NCBI RefSeq assembly: GCF_026723765.1 | Contig: NZ_CP113524.1 | Location: 744,001-808,000, forward strand | Direction: 5' to 3' | Length of the DNA stretch: 64,000 nt | DNA from: Lacrimispora xylanolytica | Lineage (GTDB): Bacteria > Bacillota > Clostridia > Lachnospirales > Lachnospiraceae | Shown: positions 45,361 through 54,295 of the stretch, one piece after another | Layout of the letters: every line of letters starts with the position of its first letter | Numbering within the stretch: position 1 is the stretch's first letter | The notes under the pieces: model-generated | What the model was told of the DNA's origin: nothing | Seen by the model: only the letters and a program-made list of their open reading frames with translations | Database searches by the model: none | Made by a program: the position numbers and the translations under genes

Positions 45361-45368
45361 GAGAGATT

Positions 45369-45785
45369 ATGAGTGCATTAAAAGCATTTTTACAGCCAGT
45401 CATGGCAGGTGTAACCAAGGAAGTCGTTGTATCCAATCGTTTTAAAGATGAGGAAGGAAACGCAGTTCCATTTGTGATTAAAGCAATTACTCAGAAAGAA
45501 AATGAGAAACTGGCACGTATGAGCAGAAAAACAGTTAATGTCAATGGTTCACCTGTTGAGAAGCTGGATAACCTGCTGTATACAAAGAGACTCGTTCTTG
45601 CATGTGTTCAGGAACCAGATTTCAGCGCACAGGAAATGTGCAACTATTATGGAACAGAAGATCCTTTGGATGTGCCATCTCAGATGCTGAGTATCGGAGA
45701 GTATAATCGTCTGTCAGAAGCGATTCTGGAATTAAACGGAATGAAGGATGCGGAAGATAAGCTGGAAGAAGCAAAAAACTCTTAA
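45369..45785 (+). CDS. Tail assembly chaperone (XkdN-like), zero-frame product
   Basis: Protein of 138 aa of the XkdN group. It acts as a chaperone for the tape measure protein and is not part of the final tail. Location between tube and tape measure genes is diagnostic. The zero-frame form ends GAA-GCA-AAA-AAC-TCT-TAA; a slippery A-AAA-AAC just before the stop allows a longer frameshifted form that continues into the next small frame. Confidence 0.9.
   Translation: MSALKAFLQPVMAGVTKEVVVSNRFKDEEGNAVPFVIKAITQKENEKLARMSRKTVNVNGSPVEKLDNLLYTKRLVLACVQEPDFSAQEMCNYYGTEDPLDVPSQMLSIGEYNRLSEAILELNGMKDAEDKLEEAKNS
45773..45779 (+). promoter_or_regulatory. Programmed -1 frameshift site
   Basis: A-AAA-AAC heptamer in the exact phase X-XXY-YYZ, two codons before the chaperone stop. 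A -1 slip continues CTC-TTA-AAC-GGG-GGA-GAC-ATG, in phase with the small gene at 45797, and would give a protein of about 188 aa. This is the G/GT arrangement conserved in long-tailed phages. Confidence 0.8.
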
Positions 45786-45796
45786 ACGGGGGAGAC

Positions 45797-45934
45797 ATGG
45801 ACGTGCAGCTTGCTTACTATATGTTAGTTAACCACGGCCGCTTCCCCGGGGAGATTGCGGATCTTCCAGAAAAAGAAAAGATACTTATGTATCAGATGGC
45901 AGTCAAAGAAATTAAAAGTCGGCCCCAAAAGTAA
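45797..45934 (+). CDS. Frameshift extension of the tail chaperone (45 aa by its own start)
   Basis: Open frame of 45 residues beginning MDVQLAYYMLVNHGRFPGEI, between chaperone and tape measure genes. It may be made alone from ATG 45797 (GGGGGAG five bases upstream) and, more likely by analogy to lambda gpGT, as the C-terminal extension of the chaperone via the -1 frameshift. The T-like part usually binds the tail tube. Confidence 0.75.
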   Translation: MDVQLAYYMLVNHGRFPGEIADLPEKEKILMYQMAVKEIKSRPQK

Positions 45935-45943
45935 GGAGGAACC

Positions 45944-48184
45944 ATGGGAGAGATAAAAGAAAGCTTAGCAGTAAGTGATCAATTCAGCGAGTCTTTTTCC
46001 AAGTTCCTTGAGCTTGGGAATGCCGCTGTTAATCAGATGAAGCGTGTTGATCATGCAGTTGTGAAAACAGAGATGACCATGCGTCGGTCCATTGGAGGAG
46101 CGACTGGTGCTGTTATTGCAAATATAAGACAAATTGGAGAAACGTCCAACAAGTTCCTTGATCTTGGTAACTCTGCGGTAAAGCAGATGAAACGGATTGA
46201 TCAAACCATGACCAAAACGGATATGACCATGCGCAAATCGATTGGAGGAGCGACTGGTGCAGTCATTGGAAATATGAGAGAAATTGGACAAGCCTCTAAC
46301 AAAATCTCATCTTCTGGGTTTGATCGTATGGAAGCGCAGCTGATTAAAATTGCAGACAATACCTCAAAAGCAGCAACTGCCCAGGACAAACATAATAATA
46401 AGGTGAAAGAAACCAGTAAATCAGCAGTAGGCCTCTTTTCAACCTTGAAAAAAGTGGTGTCTGTAGCTTCTAACTTTAAGATGGGAAAAGAATTATTTAG
46501 CTTATCCGATCAAATGACACGTTCCACCGCCCGATTAAGTGTTATGAATCAAGGGTTTAATCCCCCCTCGATTGATGCAGGTGGTCAAGGAAATGATAAT
46601 ACAAATAGCAGTTTACAGGAAACAGAGCAGCTACAGGAAAAAATCTACCGGTCTGCACAAAGATCCAGAACCAGCTATCTTGATACGGCTGATGTTGTAG
46701 CCAAGCTGGGCCAAACTGCGGGAAACGCTTTTTCAGGAAGTGACGAGGTGGTTGCCGTTGCAGAAAACATAAGTAAACAGTTTAAGATGGCAGGAGCCAG
46801 TCAGGAGGAAATTGGTTCCGCTACCGAACAGCTTGGCCAGGCTATGGCAAAAGGCGTCATAAGTGGAGAAGAATTAAACACTGTTTTTAAAGGTGCTCCT
46901 AATGCGATACAGGCAATTGCAGATTATCTTGGTAAGCCGGTAGAAGAAATCAGTGGATTGGCGGATAAAGGTGTTATCACAGCTGACGTTGTAAAAAATG
47001 CCTTGTTAAGTGCTACGGATCAGATTAATGACCAGTTTAAAAACATGCCTATGACTTGGTCGGATTCCTGGAATCTGATTAAGAATGCTGGCATTCACTC
47101 TTTAGACGGTGTCCTGGATAAAATGAGTGAGTTCTTAAACAGTGATACCGGTAAGACGGTGATAGAGGGAATTATAGGTGCTGTTGAAATTCTTGGTGAT
47201 GTTGCTTCCGGCGCTGTTGATGTATTGGTTGCTGGAGCCAATGCGATTGTTGAAAATTGGGACTATATATATCCGATCTTATTAGGGGTCGGCTTGGCTT
47301 TGGCTGCAGCAGGGACGATCGGATTAGTGTCTGGCTTATTAACTGCATCAGGTTGGCTTGCGGCAGCAATGCCATTTATCCTCGTAGGACTGCTGATAGG
47401 AGCAGCAATTATGGGAATATTGCAAGCTGGTGTCACATTTGAGCAGATAGGAGAAAAAATTGGCTATGTGTTCGGCTTCATCTATGCCGTTGGATATAAC
47501 ATGGTTGCAGACTTGTGGAATTTAATCGCAATCTTTGCAGAATTTTTTGCCAATGTAATGAATGATCCGGCTTCCGCCATTGCTCATCTTTTATTTGGAT
47601 TATTTGATTCTATATTAAGTCAGATAGAAACCGTAGCAGATGCCATTGATGCTGTGTTTAAAACAAACATGGCTGATGGTGTAAAAGGCTTTAGGGAGAA
47701 GTTAAGTGAATGGGTCGATGACAAGTTTGGGGAACAAGCTATAACGATAGAACGCATGACTAAATTGGATACTGGGGATACCGCAGATGAATGGAGCAAA
47801 TATGGTGCTTCTCTTGGAAACAAAATAGATAACACAAACTTTAGTCTTGATAGCCTAATGGATAAAATGCCTTCTGCTGGCGCTGGCGGTCTGCTTGGAG
47901 GAGCTGGTGCTATAACGGGTGATATTGGCAATGTTGGCAAAGTTGGTAAGGTAGATAAGATTGAGCAGGATGTCAATATTTCTGATGAAAATATTAAACT
48001 CCTTAGAGATTTATCAGAACGCCAATACGTGGCTTTGGTAAACCTGACGGTTCCACAGACCAATGCGACTGTAAATCAAAACAATTACGGTGGAGGCGGC
48101 TCTGATATTGATGCTATGGTTAATGTGTTAAATAATGTGTTGGGAGTCCAGCACGCATCAAGCAGTAATGTTGTTACAGGATAG
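45944..48184 (+). CDS. Tail tape measure protein
   Basis: Length-determining protein, 746 aa. The tape measure domain spans about 200-370 (GVISGEELNTVFKGAPNAIQ and ITADVVKNALLSATDQINDQ), followed by several hydrophobic helices (about 440-500) expected to insert in the target membrane, and a Gly-rich C-terminus. The N-terminus holds two 50-residue tandem repeats. By the usual ruler rule the tail would be short to medium. AAGGAGG precedes the ATG. Confidence 0.92.
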   Translation: MGEIKESLAVSDQFSESFSKFLELGNAAVNQMKRVDHAVVKTEMTMRRSIGGATGAVIANIRQIGETSNKFLDLGNSAVKQMKRIDQTMTKTDMTMRKSIGGATGAVIGNMREIGQASNKISSSGFDRMEAQLIKIADNTSKAATAQDKHNNKVKETSKSAVGLFSTLKKVVSVASNFKMGKELFSLSDQMTRSTARLSVMNQGFNPPSIDAGGQGNDNTNSSLQETEQLQEKIYRSAQRSRTSYLDTADVVAKLGQTAGNAFSGSDEVVAVAENISKQFKMAGASQEEIGSATEQLGQAMAKGVISGEELNTVFKGAPNAIQAIADYLGKPVEEISGLADKGVITADVVKNALLSATDQINDQFKNMPMTWSDSWNLIKNAGIHSLDGVLDKMSEFLNSDTGKTVIEGIIGAVEILGDVASGAVDVLVAGANAIVENWDYIYPILLGVGLALAAAGTIGLVSGLLTASGWLAAAMPFILVGLLIGAAIMGILQAGVTFEQIGEKIGYVFGFIYAVGYNMVADLWNLIAIFAEFFANVMNDPASAIAHLLFGLFDSILSQIETVADAIDAVFKTNMADGVKGFREKLSEWVDDKFGEQAITIERMTKLDTGDTADEWSKYGASLGNKIDNTNFSLDSLMDKMPSAGAGGLLGGAGAITGDIGNVGKVGKVDKIEQDVNISDENIKLLRDLSERQYVALVNLTVPQTNATVNQNNYGGGGSDIDAMVNVLNNVLGVQHASSSNVVTG
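46004..46303 (+). repeat. Two tandem 150-bp repeats in the tape measure gene
   Basis: Units 46004-46153 and 46154-46303, each coding 50 residues: FLELGNAAVNQMKRVD... and FLDLGNSAVKQMKRID..., sharing SIGGATGAVI. The DNA match is also high, so this is a recent in-frame duplication; unit number would change tail length. Confidence 0.85.
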
Positions 48185-48192
48185 GAGGTATC

Positions 48193-48918
48193 ATGCGAAA
48201 TAAGTATAAATTTTTTGCAGATATCGGTGGCGATACAATTGAATTTCCAGTTAACCCGAAAGAATATACAATTTCTTATCCAGCGGATCATAAGACGTAC
48301 GATATTTTAGATATTGGGGAAATTGTTGTTCCCAGGCTGCCCTCCTTAATGGAGGTGTCCTGGGAATCCTATTTCCCTGGTGATAGCGATGATCCACTTA
48401 TGTGCGGGCACGACTGGACCGAACCAGGTGATCTCGTGGAGGCAATACTGGATGCCCGGGATAACAAGGAAGTATGTGATATTGTAATCAGCCGGTACGA
48501 TGCAAGGGGAAGCCGCATGTATGATACAAACATCAGTGCGGTAATTGACAGCTTTGAGACAACAGAAAAAGGTGGGGAAGCTGGAGATATCTATTATAAA
48601 ATCAAGTTTAAAGAATATCGGAACTACGCGCCAATCAGGATAACACTTCCTCCGGCAGAACAACCGGCAAATGGTACTACTCAACCAGAAGATCAGGAAC
48701 GTTCTACATCTGCTGTTCCAGAACTTAGAGTAGGTGCTTCCGTTATTGCAAATGGTACATATTTTAGCAGCAGTTATGGAGATAAACCAACTGGAACCGC
48801 CAACAATTTGGCGACTACCGTTTCGAGAATCGTTCCTGATGCTTCCAGGGCCTATCCCATATTAATAGGCGGCAGTCGTGGCTGGGTGAAAGCAGATCAA
48901 TTGCAGGTGACAGGATGA
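48193..48918 (+). CDS. Baseplate adaptor, LysM/XkdP-like
   Basis: Protein of 241 aa matching the PBSX XkdP position and N-terminal pattern (GDTIEFPVNPKEYTISYPAD, WESYFPGD). The family contains a LysM domain; here the C-terminal 60 residues look more like an SH3-type domain (SVIANGTYFSSSYGDKPTGT, SRGWVKADQLQV). It probably connects tube and central hub. AGGAGG precedes the ATG, and the stop overlaps the hub gene's ATG. Confidence 0.85.
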   Translation: MRNKYKFFADIGGDTIEFPVNPKEYTISYPADHKTYDILDIGEIVVPRLPSLMEVSWESYFPGDSDDPLMCGHDWTEPGDLVEAILDARDNKEVCDIVISRYDARGSRMYDTNISAVIDSFETTEKGGEAGDIYYKIKFKEYRNYAPIRITLPPAEQPANGTTQPEDQERSTSAVPELRVGASVIANGTYFSSSYGDKPTGTANNLATTVSRIVPDASRAYPILIGGSRGWVKADQLQVTG

Positions 48919-49910
48919 GCTACAAACTTTTAATTTATAATGACGAGTCATATTCCTTGTACGATTATGCCCCCATTACACAGAAGGTAACTTATACCAC
49001 AAACAGAGGTGGAAGTGCAGGCAAGCTTACATTTACGTTTCTTCAGGATAAGCCAATTAATCTGACAGAGGGTGCTAAAGTACTATTTTATGTTGATGGA
49101 AAAGAAATTTTTCTGGGATTCGTTTTTATTATAGAACAGAGTCGCTCTGGCGAGGTTTCAGTCACCGCCTATGACCAGCTCCGTTATTTAAAAGCGAAAT
49201 CCAGTTATAGTTTCAACAATAAAAAGCTGGGAGAAATAATAAGTCAGATTGCAGGCGATATGCAGCTTCAAGTAGGAGAAATAGAAGATACCGGACAAGG
49301 GATCCCCTATCTGACAAAGGAAAATACAGAGTGCCTGGATATTATTGAATACGCTCTCATGGTAACTCAGAACAGTACTGGCAAAACATTTGTCTTTTAT
49401 GATGATTTTGGTAAGCTGTCTCTAAAAGAGGCTAAGAATATGATGTCTGATGTATTAATTGGCAATGGCAGCATCATTACAGACTATTCTTATAAGTCTG
49501 ATATAGATTCAGACACTTATAATCAGGTAAAGCTGGTCCGGTCCAATAAAGAGACGGGCCAGGGAGATACCTATATATTCAATGACCATTCAACAATTAA
49601 AAAATGGGGACTCCTGCAGAAGTATGACAAAGTAGATGATAATCTTAACGAAGCACAAATCAATGAGCAGGGAAATATGATGATGGCGTATTATGACCGA
49701 GTGCTAAAAACGTTATCCGTGAGTGGTTTAGGGGGAGTACCAGGGCTCAGAGCAGGAGCAATGGCAAAGTTTAAAATAAAGGAAATACCAGAACTCTCCA
49801 ATGGATATTATTTGCTTCTGGATAAAGTGAATCATACTTTTTCAGACGGAGAGCATACCATGAGCGTCGATGCAAAAATCATCAATAAGGAGGGCCAATG
49901 GAACTCATAG
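48915..49910 (+). CDS. Tail hub protein (XkdQ/gpD-like)
   Basis: Protein of 331 aa, homologue of PBSX XkdQ and the phage late-control gene D family, forming the central hub under the tube. Segments YAPITQKVTYTTNRGGSAGKL and TENTECLDIIEYALMVTQN fit the family. No lysozyme domain is fused. ATGA overlap with the upstream gene and a 13-base overlap with the next. Confidence 0.85.
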   Translation: MSYKLLIYNDESYSLYDYAPITQKVTYTTNRGGSAGKLTFTFLQDKPINLTEGAKVLFYVDGKEIFLGFVFIIEQSRSGEVSVTAYDQLRYLKAKSSYSFNNKKLGEIISQIAGDMQLQVGEIEDTGQGIPYLTKENTECLDIIEYALMVTQNSTGKTFVFYDDFGKLSLKEAKNMMSDVLIGNGSIITDYSYKSDIDSDTYNQVKLVRSNKETGQGDTYIFNDHSTIKKWGLLQKYDKVDDNLNEAQINEQGNMMMAYYDRVLKTLSVSGLGGVPGLRAGAMAKFKIKEIPELSNGYYLLLDKVNHTFSDGEHTMSVDAKIINKEGQWNS

Positions 49911-50191
49911 AGCGACTTAAGTATATTATTAGTGATACTGTAAAAGCCATGGATCTTTTGGATACTGGTTACGCTACAGTCGTATCAGCAGCTCCATTAA
50001 CATTAAAAATTCAGGCGACTCAATTGATAGTGACGGAGCCAGTGGCTGTTCTAACCGATAATTTAAAATACAGAGATATCAATATACAGGGAGAGAAGAT
50101 TGTGTTAAACCCAGGCGTTAAACCAGGAGACAAGGTTCTGGTATTGAAAGCCAATGCCGGACAGAATTATATCGTAATGTCGAAAGTGTAG
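49898..50191 (+). CDS. Baseplate protein, DUF2577 (XkdR-like)
   Basis: Small protein of 97 aa with OB-like beta pattern (LDTGYATVVSAAPLTLKIQA), in the invariant order hub, DUF2577, DUF2634, baseplate J. Likely the spike-proximal part. Overlaps the hub gene; GGAGG before the ATG. Confidence 0.85.
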   Translation: MELIERLKYIISDTVKAMDLLDTGYATVVSAAPLTLKIQATQLIVTEPVAVLTDNLKYRDINIQGEKIVLNPGVKPGDKVLVLKANAGQNYIVMSKV

Positions 50192-50199
50192 GTGATACG

Positions 50200-50604
50200 A
50201 TGGCAACATTACCAAAATCAGCTAGTGCAGTTATTTATGAAAATGAGAACAGGGAGTACCCTACCGAAACTTATCTGGTGGATAAAAGTACCGGTACAAT
50301 TAAAAAAGTAGGCGGTGGATTGGAAGCCATGAAACAGGCTATAGAAATCATTCTAGCTACGGAAAGATATCAAAACCAGATCTATACGTCGAATTTTGGC
50401 AGGGAATTAAAAAGGCTAATTGGTAAGCCCCCGGAATATGTAGCAAGTATGATAAAAAGACGTATTCAAGAGGCTTTTTCTTCTGATAAACGAATTCTTT
50501 CAGTGAACGATTTTTTATTTGATACCTCAGACCAAGGGACATTAAAATGCACATTTGAGGTTAAAACCGTATATGGAAATATCCCCGGGGAGGTGGAAAT
50601 TTGA
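50200..50604 (+). CDS. Baseplate wedge, DUF2634/gp25-like (XkdS-like)
   Basis: Protein of 134 aa of the gp25-type wedge family: KQAIEIILATERYQNQIYTS carries the conserved helix and the EILATERY block typical of XkdS/DUF2634. Overlaps the next gene by four bases. Part of the baseplate that triggers sheath contraction. Confidence 0.88.
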   Translation: MATLPKSASAVIYENENREYPTETYLVDKSTGTIKKVGGGLEAMKQAIEIILATERYQNQIYTSNFGRELKRLIGKPPEYVASMIKRRIQEAFSSDKRILSVNDFLFDTSDQGTLKCTFEVKTVYGNIPGEVEI

Positions 50605-51749
50605 TTGATTTTAGTAACAAAACATACGCGAATATATTGGCATCACAGTTAAAAAGGGTACCAGATACCATTGATAAAAGGGAAGGCTCCATGATCCAGA
50701 CGGCGCTTGGACCGGAAAGCTGGCATCTGGAAGGGTTATATCTTGACTTGGATTCTGTGCAGAAAAATGCTTATGCGGAAACGGCTGGAGGCAATTGGCT
50801 TAATATGCTGGTAGCAGAGCGTGGAATAGAAAGAAAAGCAGCTACTAAGGCAGTTAAAAAAGGTTATTTTAATATAGATGTGCCAATTGGCTCCCGATTT
50901 TCAGCTCTTACAGGGAGTGGATATTTAACATATAAGGTGTCGGATTTTATTGACCATTCTGAGAATGGATATAGTTATCGAATGGAATGCGAATCTCCAG
51001 GTGAGATTGGTAATAATTATTCTGGTCAGTTGGTTGCCATTGATTATGTGACTGGTCTTACATCTGCACAGCTTACAGAGCTTCTTTCAGCCGGAACAGA
51101 GGAAGAAGGAGATTCTTCCCTGAGAGAGCGGTATTTAGCTACCTTTGACGTTGCCACGTTTGGAGGAAACATTGCTTCCTACCGAAATGCAATTCTTGCG
51201 ATTGATGGAGTTGGAGCCGTTCAAATCTACCCGGCCTGGCAGGGAGGAGGAACTGTGTTGTGCAGTATTCTTGACGGAAATTATAAGCCGGCGGGGAATA
51301 CTCTTATTACTAAGGTACAAAATGCGATTTGCCCTCTGGAAGGAGATGATTTAGAACCATCCCCCAATGGTTATGGAATGGCCCCTATTGGAGCAGCCGT
51401 TACCATTGGAACTGGTAAAGAACTGAAGCTTGATTTTTCTCTCACCGTTCAATTTTTATCCAGTATTCAAAACGGAGAGACAGCCTATAAAAACCAGATT
51501 ATGGACAAGATAGAAGAATACTTAGAATCTGTTCGGCAATCCTGGGGTACCGTGCTGAAAAGTCAAAAGCTAGAGTATGCAGTGATAGTCTATGTGTCCA
51601 GGGTGATATACGCAATTCTAACTATTCCTGAAGTTGTCAATGTGACGGATGTAACTATTAATGGAATCGCATCTGATGTAGTGTGCGTAGAGACTTCTAC
51701 TGAGCAGCAGGTGCCAGTTTTGGGGGCGGTGACAATCAATGGCGGTTGA
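50601..51749 (+). CDS. Baseplate J-like protein (XkdT-like)
   Basis: Wedge protein of 382 aa, gpJ/gp6 family. The conserved central block GTEEEGDSSLRERYLATFDV and GGNIASYRNAILAIDGVGAV is diagnostic. Start is TTG at 50601, overlapping the preceding stop, with GGGGAGGTGG just upstream. Confidence 0.92.
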   Translation: MIDFSNKTYANILASQLKRVPDTIDKREGSMIQTALGPESWHLEGLYLDLDSVQKNAYAETAGGNWLNMLVAERGIERKAATKAVKKGYFNIDVPIGSRFSALTGSGYLTYKVSDFIDHSENGYSYRMECESPGEIGNNYSGQLVAIDYVTGLTSAQLTELLSAGTEEEGDSSLRERYLATFDVATFGGNIASYRNAILAIDGVGAVQIYPAWQGGGTVLCSILDGNYKPAGNTLITKVQNAICPLEGDDLEPSPNGYGMAPIGAAVTIGTGKELKLDFSLTVQFLSSIQNGETAYKNQIMDKIEEYLESVRQSWGTVLKSQKLEYAVIVYVSRVIYAILTIPEVVNVTDVTINGIASDVVCVETSTEQQVPVLGAVTINGG

Positions 51750-52260
51750 TCTAAAAATGCTGCTACCGGAGTGGTTTAAAAATATTCTGGAATTCAACCA
51801 GCTCTTGGATACAGAAGAGGTGGAGCTGGAAGCAGTGGAAGACAGTATTCGGTCTGTTCGAGATAATTGCTTTATACAGACGGCTGATGAGAATACGATT
51901 CTTCTTTACGAGAAGCGCTTTGGAATTTCTTATCAGGGAGAAACGTTAGAATACAGAAGAAGTAGAATCCTGCAAAGATATAATACGGTAGTTCCATTTA
52001 CAATCGGATTTCTTAAAAATCGTTTGTCAGAACTTTTTGGAGCAGATGGGTATGTTTTGTCAGTGAATAGCAAAACTTATTTGCTGACAATTAAGGTTAC
52101 ATCTGATCGGTACGGTGCATTGAATCTCCTTTATGACCTGCTGTGGGATATAATTCCGGCCCATATTAAGATCCTGGCAAGCCAGGAAGTGAAAAAGGAT
52201 ATGAAAGGCGGTTATTACATAGGGACTACGGTGAGCAGCACGAAAATAACAACAATTTAA
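51739..52260 (+). CDS. Baseplate/tail protein, YmfQ/DUF2313 (XkdU-like)
   Basis: Protein of 173 aa; LEYRRSRILQRYNTVVPFTI is the family landmark of the gpI-like DUF2313 group that links baseplate and fibres. Overlaps the J gene by 11 bases. Standard length. Confidence 0.87.
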   Translation: MAVDLKMLLPEWFKNILEFNQLLDTEEVELEAVEDSIRSVRDNCFIQTADENTILLYEKRFGISYQGETLEYRRSRILQRYNTVVPFTIGFLKNRLSELFGADGYVLSVNSKTYLLTIKVTSDRYGALNLLYDLLWDIIPAHIKILASQEVKKDMKGGYYIGTTVSSTKITTI

Positions 52261-52269
52261 GGAGGTAAA

Positions 52270-53877
52270 ATGGGACAGTATAACAAAGCGATTATAACGG
52301 CAGCAGGAGAAAATTTGATTGCCAGAGCGGTTGCAGGAGAACTGAAATTAAACATAACCAAAGCAAAAATTTCGAATCATAGGTATCCAGATGGGACTGA
52401 CTATAAAGCGCTAACTGATATGGATGGGGTTAAGCAGATTTTAGAATATCCTGAAACGAAAGTATTAGATAATAATATGATTCAGACGAGAGTGCTTTTT
52501 AGCAATGAAGAAATTCAGGTTGCTTATTACATACAAAATATTGGTCTATATGCTAAAGATGGTGAAGAAGAGATTCTATTTTGTATTGTAACTGCAGTGA
52601 TACCGGATGAAATGCCTAAGTATAATGGTGTGGCTTCTACTTCGTATATCTATAATATTCAGAATGTAGTACAGGATGCGGCTGAAATTAATATTGAAGT
52701 TGTCCCTTCTGGGACGGCTACGATTCAGGATGTGATGGAAAGGGTGGATGCCACGGGTGGAGATATTTCAGAGACTGTGATTGAAACACTGGAGATGATT
52801 GATGCAAAGTATCCGGTTCCGGAGGTTGGGGATTCAACAAAGGTTTTTATGGGGAAAGTTAAAAAGTATATTAAGGATACGAAGCCACTTAATAATGATA
52901 TGTTTGTGTACGTAGATAATAATGGTTCTGATATCACTGGTGATGGTACAAGCTCTAATCCTTATAAGACGATAAAAAGCGCGTTAAATAATATTCCAAA
53001 GGATTTAGGCGGTCATAGTGCAACTGTCAGGATAGCCGATGGTACCTATAATGAGGCTGTTAATATATCTAATTTTCATAGTGGAATGCTTCATATTACA
53101 CGCGCTAATAATTGGGAATCTTTAAATATCTCGTGTAATATAGATACTATTACCTGTATAAGTTCAACTGCTAGAATAATAATAGCAGGAATCAATTTTA
53201 CACAAACAAGTAATCATTCTTTCATAGGAATTGATTGTTCCAATCTAGTATTATGGTATTGCCAAGCATTAGGTGACAGTCAGTATGCTGGCTTTCATTT
53301 TGAATCTTGTAATGCTAGAATAGATGCCTGCAGGGTAAATAATAAAAAGTGGGGTGTAATTGCAAGTTACTTTTGTAGAATACACTCTGCAAGTTGGTAT
53401 ATTGGGTCAGCTGCTACAGATAATGGAATTGCATCACTCAGTGGTTCTACTGTTACCCTAATGGGAAATCAGCCTACCGGGGCATGGCAATTTTATTCAG
53501 AATATGGTGGGGTGTTTTTACAGCAAAATGGCACTCAAATATCTAATCTAACTATTTCTGGTTTATATTGTCCATGGGGAAATATTAATAGTGGGTATTA
53601 TAGAAATGGAAATATTAATGGACCCTCCCAAATTAATATTCAGACAAATATTACAACTACAGTAACTTTGAATGCAAATAAACCATATTTAATTGCCGGT
53701 TACCCACTGAGGCGAGATCAATTTGATACGGTAGTCCACACTGCCATACCGTCCAGAACACTTTTATGTTTTCTTAGAAATACTAGCACATATAGTGAGA
53801 TTTACTTCACGTCGTTAGTTGATTTACCTGCAGGCTCAAATTTACTATTTAGTGGAACATACACAACAAATTCATGA
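52270..53877 (+). CDS. Tail fibre / receptor-binding protein with beta-helix domain
   Basis: Protein of 535 aa. The N-terminal 150 residues (GQYNKAIITAAGENLIARAV, VAYYIQNIGLYAKDG) are the phage tail-collar-fibre domain that attaches to the baseplate. From about residue 215 the sequence turns into a pectate-lyase-like repeat pattern (VYVDNNGSDITGDGTSSNPY, KTIKSALNNIP, GGHSATVRIADGTYNEAV), typical of parallel beta-helix receptor-binding or depolymerase domains. The 3' half is visibly more AT-rich than the upstream genes. No fibre chaperone or holin follows; a terminator does. Confidence 0.85.
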   Translation: MGQYNKAIITAAGENLIARAVAGELKLNITKAKISNHRYPDGTDYKALTDMDGVKQILEYPETKVLDNNMIQTRVLFSNEEIQVAYYIQNIGLYAKDGEEEILFCIVTAVIPDEMPKYNGVASTSYIYNIQNVVQDAAEINIEVVPSGTATIQDVMERVDATGGDISETVIETLEMIDAKYPVPEVGDSTKVFMGKVKKYIKDTKPLNNDMFVYVDNNGSDITGDGTSSNPYKTIKSALNNIPKDLGGHSATVRIADGTYNEAVNISNFHSGMLHITRANNWESLNISCNIDTITCISSTARIIIAGINFTQTSNHSFIGIDCSNLVLWYCQALGDSQYAGFHFESCNARIDACRVNNKKWGVIASYFCRIHSASWYIGSAATDNGIASLSGSTVTLMGNQPTGAWQFYSEYGGVFLQQNGTQISNLTISGLYCPWGNINSGYYRNGNINGPSQINIQTNITTTVTLNANKPYLIAGYPLRRDQFDTVVHTAIPSRTLLCFLRNTSTYSEIYFTSLVDLPAGSNLLFSGTYTTNS

Positions 53878-53911
53878 GATAAATTTTAGTAAAATTAAAA
53901 TATAATAAATA

Positions 53912-53951
53912 AAAGACCGACTATTGTCTGTTTCAAATAGTGGGTCTTTTA
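53912..53951 (+). terminator. Terminator of the tail operon
   Basis: AAAAGACC-g-ACTATT pairs with AATAGT-g-GGTCTTTT (one internal G-G mismatch), T-rich on both sides. It marks the right end of the tail element and can also serve the convergent csbD gene. Confidence 0.8.
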
Positions 53952-53989
53952 ATATATTAATAGTTATTTTTCATAAATGGTATCAAACA

Positions 53990-54232
53990 TTACTGTTTAT
54001 CTTTCTTGACCGAATCAATCAAGTCATTCGCCTTCTCAGCAATACTTTCCTTAATATCTTCACCGATTCTGGCAGCTTTTTTCTTAGTTTCTTCCGCCTT
54101 CTCCCTGGCCTCGCCAGCAAGTTTCTGCAGTTTTCCATCCAATTCCAGCTGTTCAGATTCTATGGATTTACCGATATTTTCCTTCACGCTGCCCACTGCT
54201 TTATCTATTTTACCTTTTACTGAATTGTTCAT
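53990..54232 (-). CDS. CsbD-family stress protein
   Basis: Hydrophilic helical protein of 80 aa of the CsbD family (MNNSVKGKIDKAVGSVKENI with Lys/Glu-rich amphipathic repeats). Members are stress-induced, of unknown biochemical role. The frame extends to 54316, but AAGGAGGCG six bases before the ATG at 54232 sets the start. Lies downstream of glsB and may share its promoter. Confidence 0.85.
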   Translation of the reverse strand: MNNSVKGKIDKAVGSVKENIGKSIESEQLELDGKLQKLAGEAREKAEETKKKAARIGEDIKESIAEKANDLIDSVKKDKQ

Positions 54233-54295
54233 AAATAACGCCTCCTTATTTATAAATTTATTCTCAAGTTTACAAACATATATTTTTAAACTTAG

